DNA of 64,000 nucleotides from Dactylonectria macrodidyma (lineage: Eukaryota > Ascomycota > Sordariomycetes > Hypocreales > Nectriaceae), in the NCBI GenBank assembly GCA_020744425.1, contig JAGMUV010000022.1, positions 62,001 through 126,000 on the forward strand. Reading direction: 5' to 3'. Position 1 is the stretch's first letter, and every line of letters starts with the position of its first letter. Positions 20,804 to 30,289 of the stretch are shown piece after piece. The notes beneath the pieces are model-generated. The model was not told the origin of the DNA. It did not search any database and saw nothing but the letters and a program-made list of their open reading frames with translations. The position numbers and the translations under genes are program-made.

Positions 20804-23299
20804 ATGACCTCGCCTGATTCTTACGTCGATGTTTCTGACAGCGGTTTCGGGTCGGCCCCCGAATCAACACCCTGTTCGACGCCCTATCCTCCACGTTCAA
20901 CTTCGACCCCTTTCTCGACATCCTCGACCCCTTCCGCAAGCGATGACCACTACGAACGTACGCCCTGGAGGCATTTCCCGGGCTGGGCATTCTCTGAGCG
21001 AGCTAGAGAAACGCGGTGTTGGGCCTGGCAATTTGGTTATGATATCCAAAAGGAAGGCGACTGCAGATGGGTTTGCCAAGCGTGCATTCGTAAGAATGTC
21101 CTACACTCACGTCATTTCGAAGCTGATGGCATTCATAATGCGTATAATCATCTGTTCAATGACCATGGGATTCGCGCGCCGCCTGGCAGGACCAAAGGAA
21201 CTGCTGAGAGGAAGGCTAATTCTAAGAGCAGGATGCCTACGGGGCAACAGACTCTCGCGGAATCCCTGAAGCTTGATCTACACGACCCCCGAGAACAAGC
21301 AATTGCGAATGGCTTCATCAAGCGCTTTGACAAGGAACACTTCCGGAGGCTTCTGGTTAACTGGATCGTGGCCAAGAATCACCCCTTTTCTATTGCTGAA
21401 GAGGTAGAACTCCGAGCTATCTTCGATTACTTGAACCCGTCAGTTTCAGCACGTAAAGCCAATATTACCCACACAACGGTTCGAGAAAAGATCGTCGCCG
21501 CGTTTGAACAACACAAGCATAAGGTGATTGAGGCCTTGTGCAGGGCGCCCGGCCTTGTCCACATTTCTTTCGACGGCTGGCGGTCGGGAAACCGACACGC
21601 CTTATATGGTATCTGTTGCTTCTTTAGGGACGAAAACAACAAGCCTTGCAAGATTACGCTTGGGCTCCCCGAACTCAGCGCCAGGCACACAGGGCCTAAT
21701 ATCGCCGCCGAAATCCTCGACGTAATTGAATCGTATCAGATCCAAGACAAAATTGGCTATTTCACGCTTGACAACGCGAAAAACAACGATACCGCCATGG
21801 AGATTATTGGTGGAGAGCTCGGCTTCGTAGGGGCTCGCAGGCGAGGGCGCTGTTTTGAACATACCTTGAATCTCTCCGCCAAGGCCATTCTGTTTGGCCA
21901 CGATGCTGATGCTTTTGAGCGGCGCCTATCAGGGGCCGAGCCTCTCACTGAAGCAGAACACTTGATTTGGCGCAAGAAGGGGCCAGCTGGCAAATTGCAC
22001 AATCTTGTGGTAGCTATCCACGGGTCTGACTTGTTGACTGGTATGCTTCGCAGCATTCAACAAGAAGCCTTCACTAAGTCGTCTGACCCCAAACTCAACG
22101 CCAGAAAGCCGTTGGATGTTATTTTGGACAACGATACCAGATGGCTCTCACAATTGTATATGATACGACGAGCTCTACTGCTTCGCGACTATATCGAGCG
22201 ACTAATTGCCCACTATCGAATCGAGTTCGAACAACAAAACAAGACCAAAAGGGGCGGTCTTAAGAAGTCACTCACGTTGCCCTTTATTTGCCAGCCGGAG
22301 AATCAGCTATCCGACAAGGACTGGGAGGTGGTCGAGATATTTGCGGATATCCTTAGTTACTACGAAGCCACGATCAAGATGCTCGAAGGCGACGGCCAGA
22401 TCCGCAAGCGGAAGCGTGGGTGGACTGGGTCATATGACAATATTTGGGACGTGATTCAAGGCTTCGAATTCCTTCTCGAGCAGCTTGAACGCTTCAAGGA
22501 TATCGCCAAGGACTTCCCTGACCCTGAACACTTCAGGATCAACATCAATTTGGGCTGGCAAAAATTAAACGAGTACTACGAGACATTGAGTGAGACGCCC
22601 ATGTACTACACTGGCCTGGCGCTCCATCCCGCATACCGATGGAAATGGTTTGAACGCAACTGGACTGACCGCCCCGAGTGGATTGACGAGGCGAAAAAAA
22701 TCGTTCACGATGTCTGGCGTTTTGAATATCGGGAGGCTACTTTACCTACAGAGAGGCCATCCGCCGTTGAGCCAGTTCCAAAGCAGCGGAAGACTTCAGA
22801 CAATCCGTTCCGGGAATACCTTAAACGAAACCGTTACACAGCGACAGAAGCAGGTCACGATGGCCTCACGCCAGGCGAAGACGAATACCTCCATTGGATT
22901 ACGCACTGCGAATGTGGCGATGGCTCCGTCGACGATCCTCTCGCTTACTGGCACGAGAAGCGATTCAAGTATCCCAACTTATCGCGAATGGCGCTTGACT
23001 TTCTCACGATACAACCAATGTCTGCTGAGTGTGAGCGTCTTTTCTCAGCAGCAGGTCGGATGGTGAACCCTCTGCGCCACCAACTTGAAGCCCAGATTAT
23101 CGGGATGTGCCAGGTATTGCGTTCATGGTTGAGGGCAGGGATTATTCATGATTTAGATCCCTTCTTTATCTCAATAGACGATGAAAAAGTCGATCTCGAA
23201 TTGGCTCAGATGTCAGATCAACAGCTTGAAGGGTGGGCAACAAAGTGGCTTACTGAGGTGGCGAGTGTTCAAGACGAGATGGAAGCCAGTTGGAGATAG
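20804..23299 (+). CDS. hAT transposase, intact (BED finger, RNase H-like core, hAT C-terminal domain)
   Basis: An 831-residue intronless frame. After a Ser/Thr/Pro-rich head, residues about 65-122 form a BED-type zinc finger (W-rich start, Cys91 and Cys94 in WVCQACIRK, His116/His121 in YNHLFNDHGI). The RNase H-like catalytic core includes ISFDGWRSGNRH with Asp257 and YFTLDNAKNNDTAM with Asp323, followed by CFEHTLNLSAKAIL. The C-terminal dimerisation block FLTIQPMSAECERLFSAAGR includes Glu742/Glu744, the position of the third acidic residue, then NPLRHQLEAQIIG and VLRSWLRAG. The protein would bind the TIR/subterminal words and excise the element with hairpin formation on the flanking DNA. No stop or frameshift is seen, in contrast to nearly all other transposases here. 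Confidence 0.93.
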   Translation: MTSPDSYVDVSDSGFGSAPESTPCSTPYPPRSTSTPFSTSSTPSASDDHYERTPWRHFPGWAFSERARETRCWAWQFGYDIQKEGDCRWVCQACIRKNVLHSRHFEADGIHNAYNHLFNDHGIRAPPGRTKGTAERKANSKSRMPTGQQTLAESLKLDLHDPREQAIANGFIKRFDKEHFRRLLVNWIVAKNHPFSIAEEVELRAIFDYLNPSVSARKANITHTTVREKIVAAFEQHKHKVIEALCRAPGLVHISFDGWRSGNRHALYGICCFFRDENNKPCKITLGLPELSARHTGPNIAAEILDVIESYQIQDKIGYFTLDNAKNNDTAMEIIGGELGFVGARRRGRCFEHTLNLSAKAILFGHDADAFERRLSGAEPLTEAEHLIWRKKGPAGKLHNLVVAIHGSDLLTGMLRSIQQEAFTKSSDPKLNARKPLDVILDNDTRWLSQLYMIRRALLLRDYIERLIAHYRIEFEQQNKTKRGGLKKSLTLPFICQPENQLSDKDWEVVEIFADILSYYEATIKMLEGDGQIRKRKRGWTGSYDNIWDVIQGFEFLLEQLERFKDIAKDFPDPEHFRININLGWQKLNEYYETLSETPMYYTGLALHPAYRWKWFERNWTDRPEWIDEAKKIVHDVWRFEYREATLPTERPSAVEPVPKQRKTSDNPFREYLKRNRYTATEAGHDGLTPGEDEYLHWITHCECGDGSVDDPLAYWHEKRFKYPNLSRMALDFLTIQPMSAECERLFSAAGRMVNPLRHQLEAQIIGMCQVLRSWLRAGIIHDLDPFFISIDDEKVDLELAQMSDQQLEGWATKWLTEVASVQDEMEASWR

Positions 23300-23482
23300 G
23301 TCTCACTTGGAAGTCGGAACAAGGGACGTAGGTGGGCAAGGGGTCCGGGAATAGATTCACCATTACAAATAGAGGCGCTTGCCAATCCACCCAATCCACC
23401 ATAATCCACGGAAGCCTCCAGTGGATCCACTATACTGAGATATTCAGTGGATTATAATCTACCCACTCCACTCGAGCAGCCA

Positions 23483-23512
23483 GTGGATTGAGTGGAGTGG
23501 CTTTCAACCCTG
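23483..23512 (-). repeat. hAT right terminal inverted repeat
   Basis: Exact reverse complement of the left TIR; followed immediately by the second CTGCTATG copy. Confidence 0.95.
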
Positions 23513-25083
23513 CTGCTATGATTTCCCCACTAACAAGACTCTGGAGTGGTATCGGTCTGGCGACCACAGAACTTGCCATTAGTATCCCGTGGGGCATTGG
23601 CAATGTGCTTCTGGCTAGTCTACTTGTGCTCCATACTTCTCTTGGATGGAGGTGGTGCTACTATATCGGCCTCATCTTCGGATCCCTGAGCCTAATTGGC
23701 ACCTTCGTCTTTTACTTACCACCGACAAGACCCCAGTTTGACTTTAACAGGACGCGATGGGACTAGTTGAAGTCGATCGACTTCGTCAGCCTCATTCTTT
23801 ACGCCGGTGGCTTGACGTCCTTTCTTGTCGGCCTTACCTGGGCGGGCCAGCCAGCCCACCCTTGGCGGAGCGCCTCGGTCATTGTCCCCATCGTGATTGG
23901 CTTCGCGGTTCTCGTGGCATGCTTCATCTACGACTTCACAGTCCCTGGCACCTCTCCCTTCCCGAAGGAAGTTTTCAGGGAGATACGAAGCTTCACAATC
24001 CTACTCGCAATCGCTTTCGTGGCAGGTAAGCCAGCACCCCAAGAAGCATGGTGACCGCCGAGACTGATGATTTTAGGAATGATATACTACTCCATGATGG
24101 CCCTGCTACCGCAAGGATCTCTTTATCTGTTTACGAATGACCAAATCGAAATTGGATTGATGGCATTGCCCAATGGCTGCGTTCAGGTGAGTGATAACCG
24201 TTGCTGTGGCCTGATATAGTGCTCACGCTCTCTGCAGGCTGTTTTTGGCGTGATCGGACCCGCTCTGATCGGAAAGATCAAGCGCCTGAGGTTGCAAATC
24301 ATTTTCACGCTGGTCCTGCAAAAAGCCTTCACGGCTGCCCTAGCTGGTGCTGTTGATAACAAAACTGCCTGGATGGCTATTCAGGCATTCTGCGTTGGCC
24401 CTTTTGTCCTGGTCGTACTCGCCTGCTACGTCGTTGCCGGACTCAACATGCCGCTTCGGTACCTAGGTCTTGCCTCAGGACTTATTGGAACCTTCAGGAG
24501 CATGGGCGGCAGTGTAGGAAACGCCGTGTTCAGCACGATTCTACAGGGTGTCATCCGGAGAGACCTTGGCCCGGAGATTGCAAGCGCAGCGTTGAAAACT
24601 GGCTTCGACCCAGCTGACCTCGACAGCTTGATTCCTGCGACGTTCAACGCCATCCTCGGAATCCCCGGAGCCTTTGCAGCGGTCCCGGGGACTAATCCGA
24701 CTGTGGAAGCCGCTGCCATTGAGGCCTTCCGAAAGGTTTACGGGCGCGCTTTCTCGATGGTTTTCTACGCTACTATTCCATTTGGCGTCATTGTAATCAT
24801 TCTGGCCTTCTTTATTAATGACCTATCGGTGTACTTGACAAACCATACGGCAGTACACATGCAGAAGGAAGTGGTATTCAAGAAACAAGATAGTGACAAG
24901 AACGGCAATGTTTTGGCGGATGAGAAGGTTTAGTTCATCTGTATTCTAAGTCGAGAGTTACGAAATGGCCAAACTTCTGTTTCTTTACATCCGATCAGTT
25001 GGGTTTGTAGGGTTGGGGTTGGAGGCGTCATTCGAGTTTCGGCCAAATCTCGGCGGCGGTGATCAAAAGACTAATTAATAGTA

Positions 25084-25204
25084 AATCGACCATAAGGATG
25101 CATAGTATAATACCTACATTAGTTGATAGGCAAAAAATCGAAATAAGTAACATTCATAAGAAAGATATCTTATTACTATGCAGAAATGCATCTTATGGTT
25201 GATT
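25084..25204. repeat. Short inverted repeat (MITE-like, about 121 bp)
   Basis: AATCGACCATAAGGATGCAT at the left is answered by the near-complement TGCATCTTATGGTTGATT at the right, with ACTATGCA/TGCATAGT inside. Imperfect arms of about 25-30 bp enclose an AT-rich spacer. It may be a very small MITE or a foldback. No certain target duplication could be defined. Confidence 0.6.
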
Positions 25205-25289
25205 AAAGATGTTAAATCGAAGATGATATCAAGGATGATATCGAAGATGAATGGCAAAGGGTCGGGGCAAGTGCGTTGAGGGCGAGATG

Positions 25290-26797
25290 CCGCCTTCTCG
25301 ACGCGAGATTATTCCTAAATCGCGTAAACTATCTGATCTAGAGAAAAGACCATCGTTGAGTATGTCCTTGACCTAGATTCGCGAGGATTTCCCCCACGAC
25401 TTAGTGGAGTGGAAGAAATGGCCAACCGACAGCTTGCTGACCTCGACGCGTCACCTGTCGGCAAGCGCTGGGCTTCCAACTTCATCAGGCGACACCTAGG
25501 GTTCACGACGCGTTTTCATCGTAAATACGATTACTAGAGAGCTAAATACGAAGATCCGACCCTTATTCATAGCTGGTTCTCGCTTGTAGAGAATACAATC
25601 GCGAAATACGGTATCACCCTAGCTGATATTCATAACTTTGACAAGACCGGCTTTATGATGGGTATGATCGCAACCGGCATCGTTGTTACAGGCGCAGAAA
25701 GGCGTAGAAACGCGAAATCAGTCCAGCCTGGTAACCGGGAATGGGTTACAGTCATTCAGGCTATTAATGCCGAAGGATGGCTGATCCAGCCGTTCATCGT
25801 GGTTGCGGGCCAATATCACCTCGCCAGCTGGTACTAAGAAAGCAACCTCCCGGGCGATTGGGCTATTGCGACGACTCAAAATGGCTAGACCAACAATAAG
25901 ACAGGTCTTAAGTAGCTCAAGCACTTTAATCAGCATACAAAGGATCGATCAATCGGTTACTATCATCTTCTGATCCTCGATGGGCACGAAAGCCACCACT
26001 CTGTTAACTTTGAGAAATATTGTGAAGAGAACCGCATTATTACGCTTTATATGCCGCCTCATTCATCTCACCTACTTCAGCCTCTTGATATCGGGTGCTT
26101 TAGGCCGCTTAAAACAGCCTATGGTCGAGCAATTGAGCAATTAATCAGATGCTCCATAACCCACGTTTTGAAGACTGAGTTCTTCCTAGCCTTCTATGCT
26201 GCCCACGCAGCCGCCATGATAAGGAGTAATATTAAAGGAGGTTTTCGAGGGGCTGGACTTGTTCCCTTGAACCCAGAAAATGTCATATCGAAGCTTAATA
26301 TGCAGCTACGGACTCCAACACCGGCTGCAGAGGAGGTCGGCCTCCCTGACCCTTGGGTCTCGAAGACCCCAAAGATAGTGCTTGAGGCCAGTTCGCAGTC
26401 TGAATACCTTAAAAGACGAGTGAGAAGGCATCAGAGCAGCTCTCCAGCATCAATTCTTAAGGCGCTTGAGTCGTTTACTAAGGGAATAAAGGCAATAATG
26501 CATCAAATGGCATTATTGAAGTCTGAGAACCAGATCCTTCGACAGGCAAATGAGACCCTTAGTAAGCGGCGCAGAGCAAAAAGAACCCGCCTACGTCAAG
26601 GAGGGAAGATGACTGTAGATGAGGGGAGGGATGAGATGGATCAGAGAGATGTTAATGCGCAGGTAGTGGCTGAATCGTCGAGAAGTGGTGGTCGAAGGAG
26701 GCCGGCGATGCCGAGGGAAAGGCGATGTGGAAATTGTGGAAAGGCTGGTCATAATGTAAGGATATGTCAGGTTGTAATTGAGACTTCTGGAGAATAG
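25290..26797 (+). pseudogene. pogo/Fot1-type transposase relic (5'-truncated)
   Basis: It aligns with the 518-residue transposase at 40320-41876 from about codon 55 onward (SRKLSDLE, LDSRGFPPRLSGVEEMANRQ). It keeps HNFDKTGFMMG (first catalytic Asp), LLILDGHESHHS (second) and QPLDIGCFRPLKTAYG (third). TAG/TAA codons interrupt the frame (for example in the QRAKYED and QYHLASWY regions, and near NGWT). Unlike the better-preserved copy, it retains the C-terminal CCHC knuckle RRCGNCGKAGHNVRICQ before a normal stop. The N-terminal HTH and left TIR are missing. The right TIR lies at 26878-26916. Confidence 0.88.
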
Positions 26798-26877
26798 TAT
26801 AGCGATTAGTTTTAATTGATTTAAGGCGTTGTTGTGCTTTTATTAAAGTTTTAATCTTGAAGGGTAGAGAAAAGTGC

Positions 26878-26916
26878 GTTGCATACTTGGATGCGTTGCA
26901 TGCTTATCAAGTACGT
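26878..26916 (-). repeat. Right TIR of the pogo relic, GCATGCAACGCA word type
   Basis: Read inward on the minus strand it begins ACGTACTTGATAAGCATGCA and carries two copies of a TGCAACGCA word separated by TCCAAG. It is followed by TA (26917-26918). The constant ACGTACTTGATAAG outer part is shared with the other pogo/MITE ends here; the word is unique to this element. Confidence 0.8.
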
Positions 26917-27051
26917 TAGCTAGTTTTAAAAATTGATGGATTCACTAGCTACGCTAAAAGTTCAGGGTGCCCGCTTATTGCTATAGCTAGGATTAATCCG
27001 ATACATAATCCAACAAAAATTTAAAGTTTAGCTCTTTTTAGTGCACAGTAT

Positions 27052-27096
27052 TCGTGGCCCACTCGCTTGTTTGGCCCACTCACTTATCAAGTACGT
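27052..27096 (-). repeat. Orphan right TIR, GTGAGTGGGCC word type
   Basis: Read inward on the minus strand: ACGTACTTGATAAGTGAGTG, then GGCCAAACAAGCGAGTGGGC. It is the same end type as the element at 40222-42507 and is followed by TA (27097-27098). No matching left end is seen nearby, so it is the leftover end of a deleted element or MITE (the CACAGTATTCG next to it matches the MITE interior). Confidence 0.7.
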
Positions 27097-27098
27097 TA

Positions 27099-27840
27099 GG
27101 CAAAACATTATGACTTCTAATGCCTTACTAGACTATGCTATATAATGAGATTAAGATAATTCTACTTAAAAGGAGTAATTTCTAGTATAAATAATGCTAA
27201 TTAATGTATTTTTCACTTAGATCTAAGCACCTATAATAGCAGCCTGCTTAAATTATTAACTTGTAAGGGTTGGTCTGTCAAGGTGTTACACAAGAGATCT
27301 GAAAGCAGGTATAGGGTGGTGTGTAAGCGTTCACTTGGCGAGTGCTCAGCTAGCCCTCGCCGAAGAGTTAGTCTAGCCTATGTCACGTGGCCTCTTATCT
27401 AATAAGACCACAGCTCCATCGGCCCTAACTCTTACAGGCAGTAAGTGCAAAAGTGAAAGATATATACAATTAGTCTTAAATAACAGCTTTTCCTTATGTT
27501 TTTAACGATTAATAGACGCATCTCATCATATTTCTTATAATATTATAAGCCCAATAAGAGTTTACACTATATAAGCTTCTCTGCTTCTATTAAGATGTCT
27601 TCCTTCTTCTTACCTCAATTAACAGCAGCCCGAGATCACCTCTAATTCTACTTTAAATCCCTTAAGATCTCCCAGATTAACGCCACCAAGATGTCCTAAG
27701 ACAGCTTATCTTCCTCTAGACTATCTGACTGGCCGTCCTCTGACCCCCCGAACCCTCCCTCGAGTAAGACCGGTATCACCTTATCCTCTGACCCCCCCGA
27801 GAGCCATCAGACCTGGGATGATGTCCCTCAACGGTATAAG
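27099..27840. other. AT-rich interval and 5' flank of the second hAT relic
   Basis: No gene. CAAGGTGTTACAC near 27278 resembles a hAT-type terminus, but no matching inverted copy was found beyond the transposase, so element boundaries are not assigned. Confidence 0.35.
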
Positions 27841-30157
27841 GTTGGAGATAATGCTGTGTGCCTCGCGATGAGGCAGGGAATAACAAGAGGGTGGTTCTGG
27901 GACATGGCTTCCAAGTCCGGAAGGTGAAAGACGACCCGAAGGTAATCCGTTGGCTCTACAAGGTCTGTTCCTTTGCAAAGAGACCACCAGGAGATCCATA
28001 TACGCTCCTTACCACAAATCCGGAGAACGTGTACAAGCATCTGGCAAGCAAGCACAAGATCTTCTTAGAAGACCCTAAGCAAGCCGCCAAGTACAAGCCG
28101 AGGAAGTTAACGCCACAAGGGCAGCCAACAATTGATGCCTTCACGAGGAAACGAAAGGCAGAGGAAGCCTCTAAACAAAGTCAGATTGCGCAGTTTGATA
28201 AGGCGAAGTTCAGGCGGTTGATCGTCAATTGGCTTGCAGAGACCAACCTGCCCTTTACTGCTGCCAGCAGCCTAGCCCTCCATGAGGCCTTCTACTACGT
28301 CAGCCCTCAAGTTACGATCCAACAAGCGATGCCGGGCTCTCGGGCAGTCAGGAAACAGATCTTATGTGACTATCACAAGTGCAAGAGCCGGGTGATAGAG
28401 GCGTTAGCACGGAGTCCTGGGCAAGTCCATATTGCCTTTAATGGATGGACCTCCTGCAACCGGCATGGTTTCTTCGCTATCAACGCTCGTTCCTTGGCTC
28501 TATGACGTTTGAGCCGAAGGAGGTCCTCCTCAATCTACTTCATATGGAAGGGAATAACACTGGGGTCAGTATCGCTGCTCAGGTCACAGAGATCTTGAGG
28601 GAGTTTTGGTCTGGTGACCAACCCAAGGCAACTGGGCTACTTCACGGTCAATAACGCCTCAAACAACGATATAGCACTGGCAGAGCTTGACAGTCTCAAC
28701 CCTCTCCAGGTTCGGGTTCGTTGCTTTAGGCACATAATTAACCTGGTTACTCGCGCCTTATTGTTTCTAAAGGAATACCATCTCCCTGAGGGTATTAGTA
28801 TTAATGACTTTAATGGCTAGAGGAAGTTTAGACCTGTTAGCCGCCTACACAATCTTATAGTCTGGATACACCGATCTCAGCTAGTAATAGACTACTTACG
28901 CAATATCTAGAGGGAGGCAGGCTGCCTTATCATCCTTAATATAGTCATTAAAAACACTACTTAGTGGCTCTCTCAGTTCTATATAATGCAAAGGGCTCTT
29001 GATCTATAGCTATATATTAAAGAACTTATTAATGAGGCGGCTTCATAGTTTACAACAGGTAATCTTATTCTTAGTACTAGAAGGGTCTTCTTATAGGTCT
29101 TTATCTATTAGGCAAGAAGCCACTATGCCTTAATAATAAGAACCTTCTTAATAAGGATGACTAGAATGCAATCCAGTGGTTTTATAATATCTTAAAGCAC
29201 TTTAAGAAGCTCGTCAAGAAGCTGGAAGGCAATAACCAGCTCTGAGTTCACTATAGAGGTAAGAAGAGTTAGCTCAGTAGTATCTGGGGAGTCTTCTCAT
29301 CATTTGAGGATCTTCTTCATAAGCTTAAAGATACTAAGATTAAGGCATAAGGTCGCCTAGAGCCAAGTTACTATCAAAGCTATATTAACGCTACTTAGGA
29401 CAAGCTTGATATATATTAAGCTAAGATCACTAAGCCACTAATATACTATACTGCCATAATCCTTCACTCCGGCCTTGGTCTTGGATACCTTCTTAGTGCC
29501 CTTAAAGATCAGACTACTTAAGGCCTTTTACTCTCTAAAGCTCGAGCAGCTAAGAAAAGAGGCAATAAGTGGGCAACTGAGGCAGAGAAGATGGTCCATG
29601 ATTTCTAAGTATAGTAATATCGAGATCGCGACCCTGATCCTCGTTAGAGTGTGTTATCTCCTGCTTCTATAGATATAGAAGATTCAGATCTTAATAAGGA
29701 AGAGCGAGTCATCTGCCTAAAACGCAAACTTAGCAGCAGATCATAATCATTTACACCACTAGCTAATGAATTGGATCGTTAGCTGCTCTCTATACAGGAG
29801 TCAGAGCTCTCCCTGAAAGCTGATCCAGTAAGATACTGGATAGAACGCCGGTTTAAGTATCCCCAGCTAGCCAAGATGGCCTTTAACGTACTCAACATGC
29901 CTCCAATGGCCGCTGAGTGTAAGAGGACCTTCTCAGCTACTAGCTCTATAGTCACAATCCGGCGGACACGACTTAGAATAGATGTAATCTCTGCCGCTCA
30001 GACGATCAGATCATGGATTAAGGCCGGCTTGATGGAAGACTACGATGGGATCGCGCTTAGGAGTACAGAGATCGAGGCGCTTGAGGATGAACTGGGCCGG
30101 CAGGTTGATGAAGGAAATGGGGGTGGATGGTCTGATGATGGCGTTGAGGGATTGTGA
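27841..30157 (+). pseudogene. Second hAT transposase, RIP-degraded
   Basis: A different hAT family from the intact one. The N-terminal third is open (about 27858-28505): a finger region ending VYKHLASKHKI, RKLTPQGQPTIDAFTRKRK, FDKAKFRRLIVNWLAETNLP and VHIAFNGWTSCNRHGFF (the catalytic Asp of FDGW is Asn here). Then frames shift through NNASNNDIALAELD and RCFRHIINLVTRALLF. From about 28800 to 29800 the frame is riddled with TAG/TAA. The C-terminal dimerisation block survives at 29876-30157: MAFNVLNMPPMAAECKRTFS, then RRTRLRIDVISAAQTIRSWI. The middle is far more AT-rich and stop-laden than the ends, a pattern consistent with patchy RIP. Non-functional. Confidence 0.85.
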
Positions 30158-30289
30158 GGCTGGTGCTAGCGGGGTATCCTTGATCCGCTGTGGCGTTTGA
30201 GGCGTTCTACATCACCGTAGATTGTATCTACATTGATAAATAGGGTCTATTTCTATCAATTCAACTTCAGGTCGGCTTAGTAAGTCATC

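Larger units (their letters stand above)
19994..23512 (+). mobile_element. Complete hAT transposon with 30-bp TIRs and 8-bp target duplication
   Basis: The element begins CAGGGTTGAAAGCCACTCCA at 19994 and ends with its exact reverse complement at 23512. The TIR is 30 bp and perfect. It is flanked by the 8-bp duplication CTGCTATG at 19986-19993 and 23513-23520, diagnostic of hAT elements. Both subterminal regions (about 19994-20155 and 23370-23512) are packed with GTGGAT/TCCACT words in both orientations, as expected for transposase-binding sites. It encodes one intact 831-residue transposase. Perfect ends, a perfect TSD and an open frame point to a recent insertion and possible autonomy. Confidence 0.95.
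19331..24933 (+). pseudogene. TRI12-type MFS transporter split by a hAT insertion in an intron, plus one nonsense codon
   Basis: Six exons: 19331-19498, 19549-19779, 19837-19961, 23547-24025, 24077-24186, 24238-24933. They total exactly 603 codons in one frame. Introns 1, 2, 4 and 5 are 50-57 bp. Intron 3 spans 19962-23546 only because it holds a 3.5-kb hAT; without it and one target duplication it would be 58 bp with GTAAGC, a CACTAAC branch site and an AG end. Family features: a hydrophilic 55-residue N-terminus, RDVFGRRW (motif A), GFGCGVIFVSYAGISELLPN and GIGLATTELAISIPWGIGNV, typical of trichothecene-efflux (TRI12) transporters with 14 TMs. A TAG at 23764-23766 replaces the Gln expected in RTRWD-x-LKSIDF, so the gene is judged a pseudogene even if the long intron is spliced. 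Toxin export is only one known role of the family. Confidence 0.85.

Noticed and set aside
27278..27291. CAAGGTGTTACAC as the left TIR of the second hAT
   Set aside because: No inverted counterpart or 8-bp duplication found beyond 30157.
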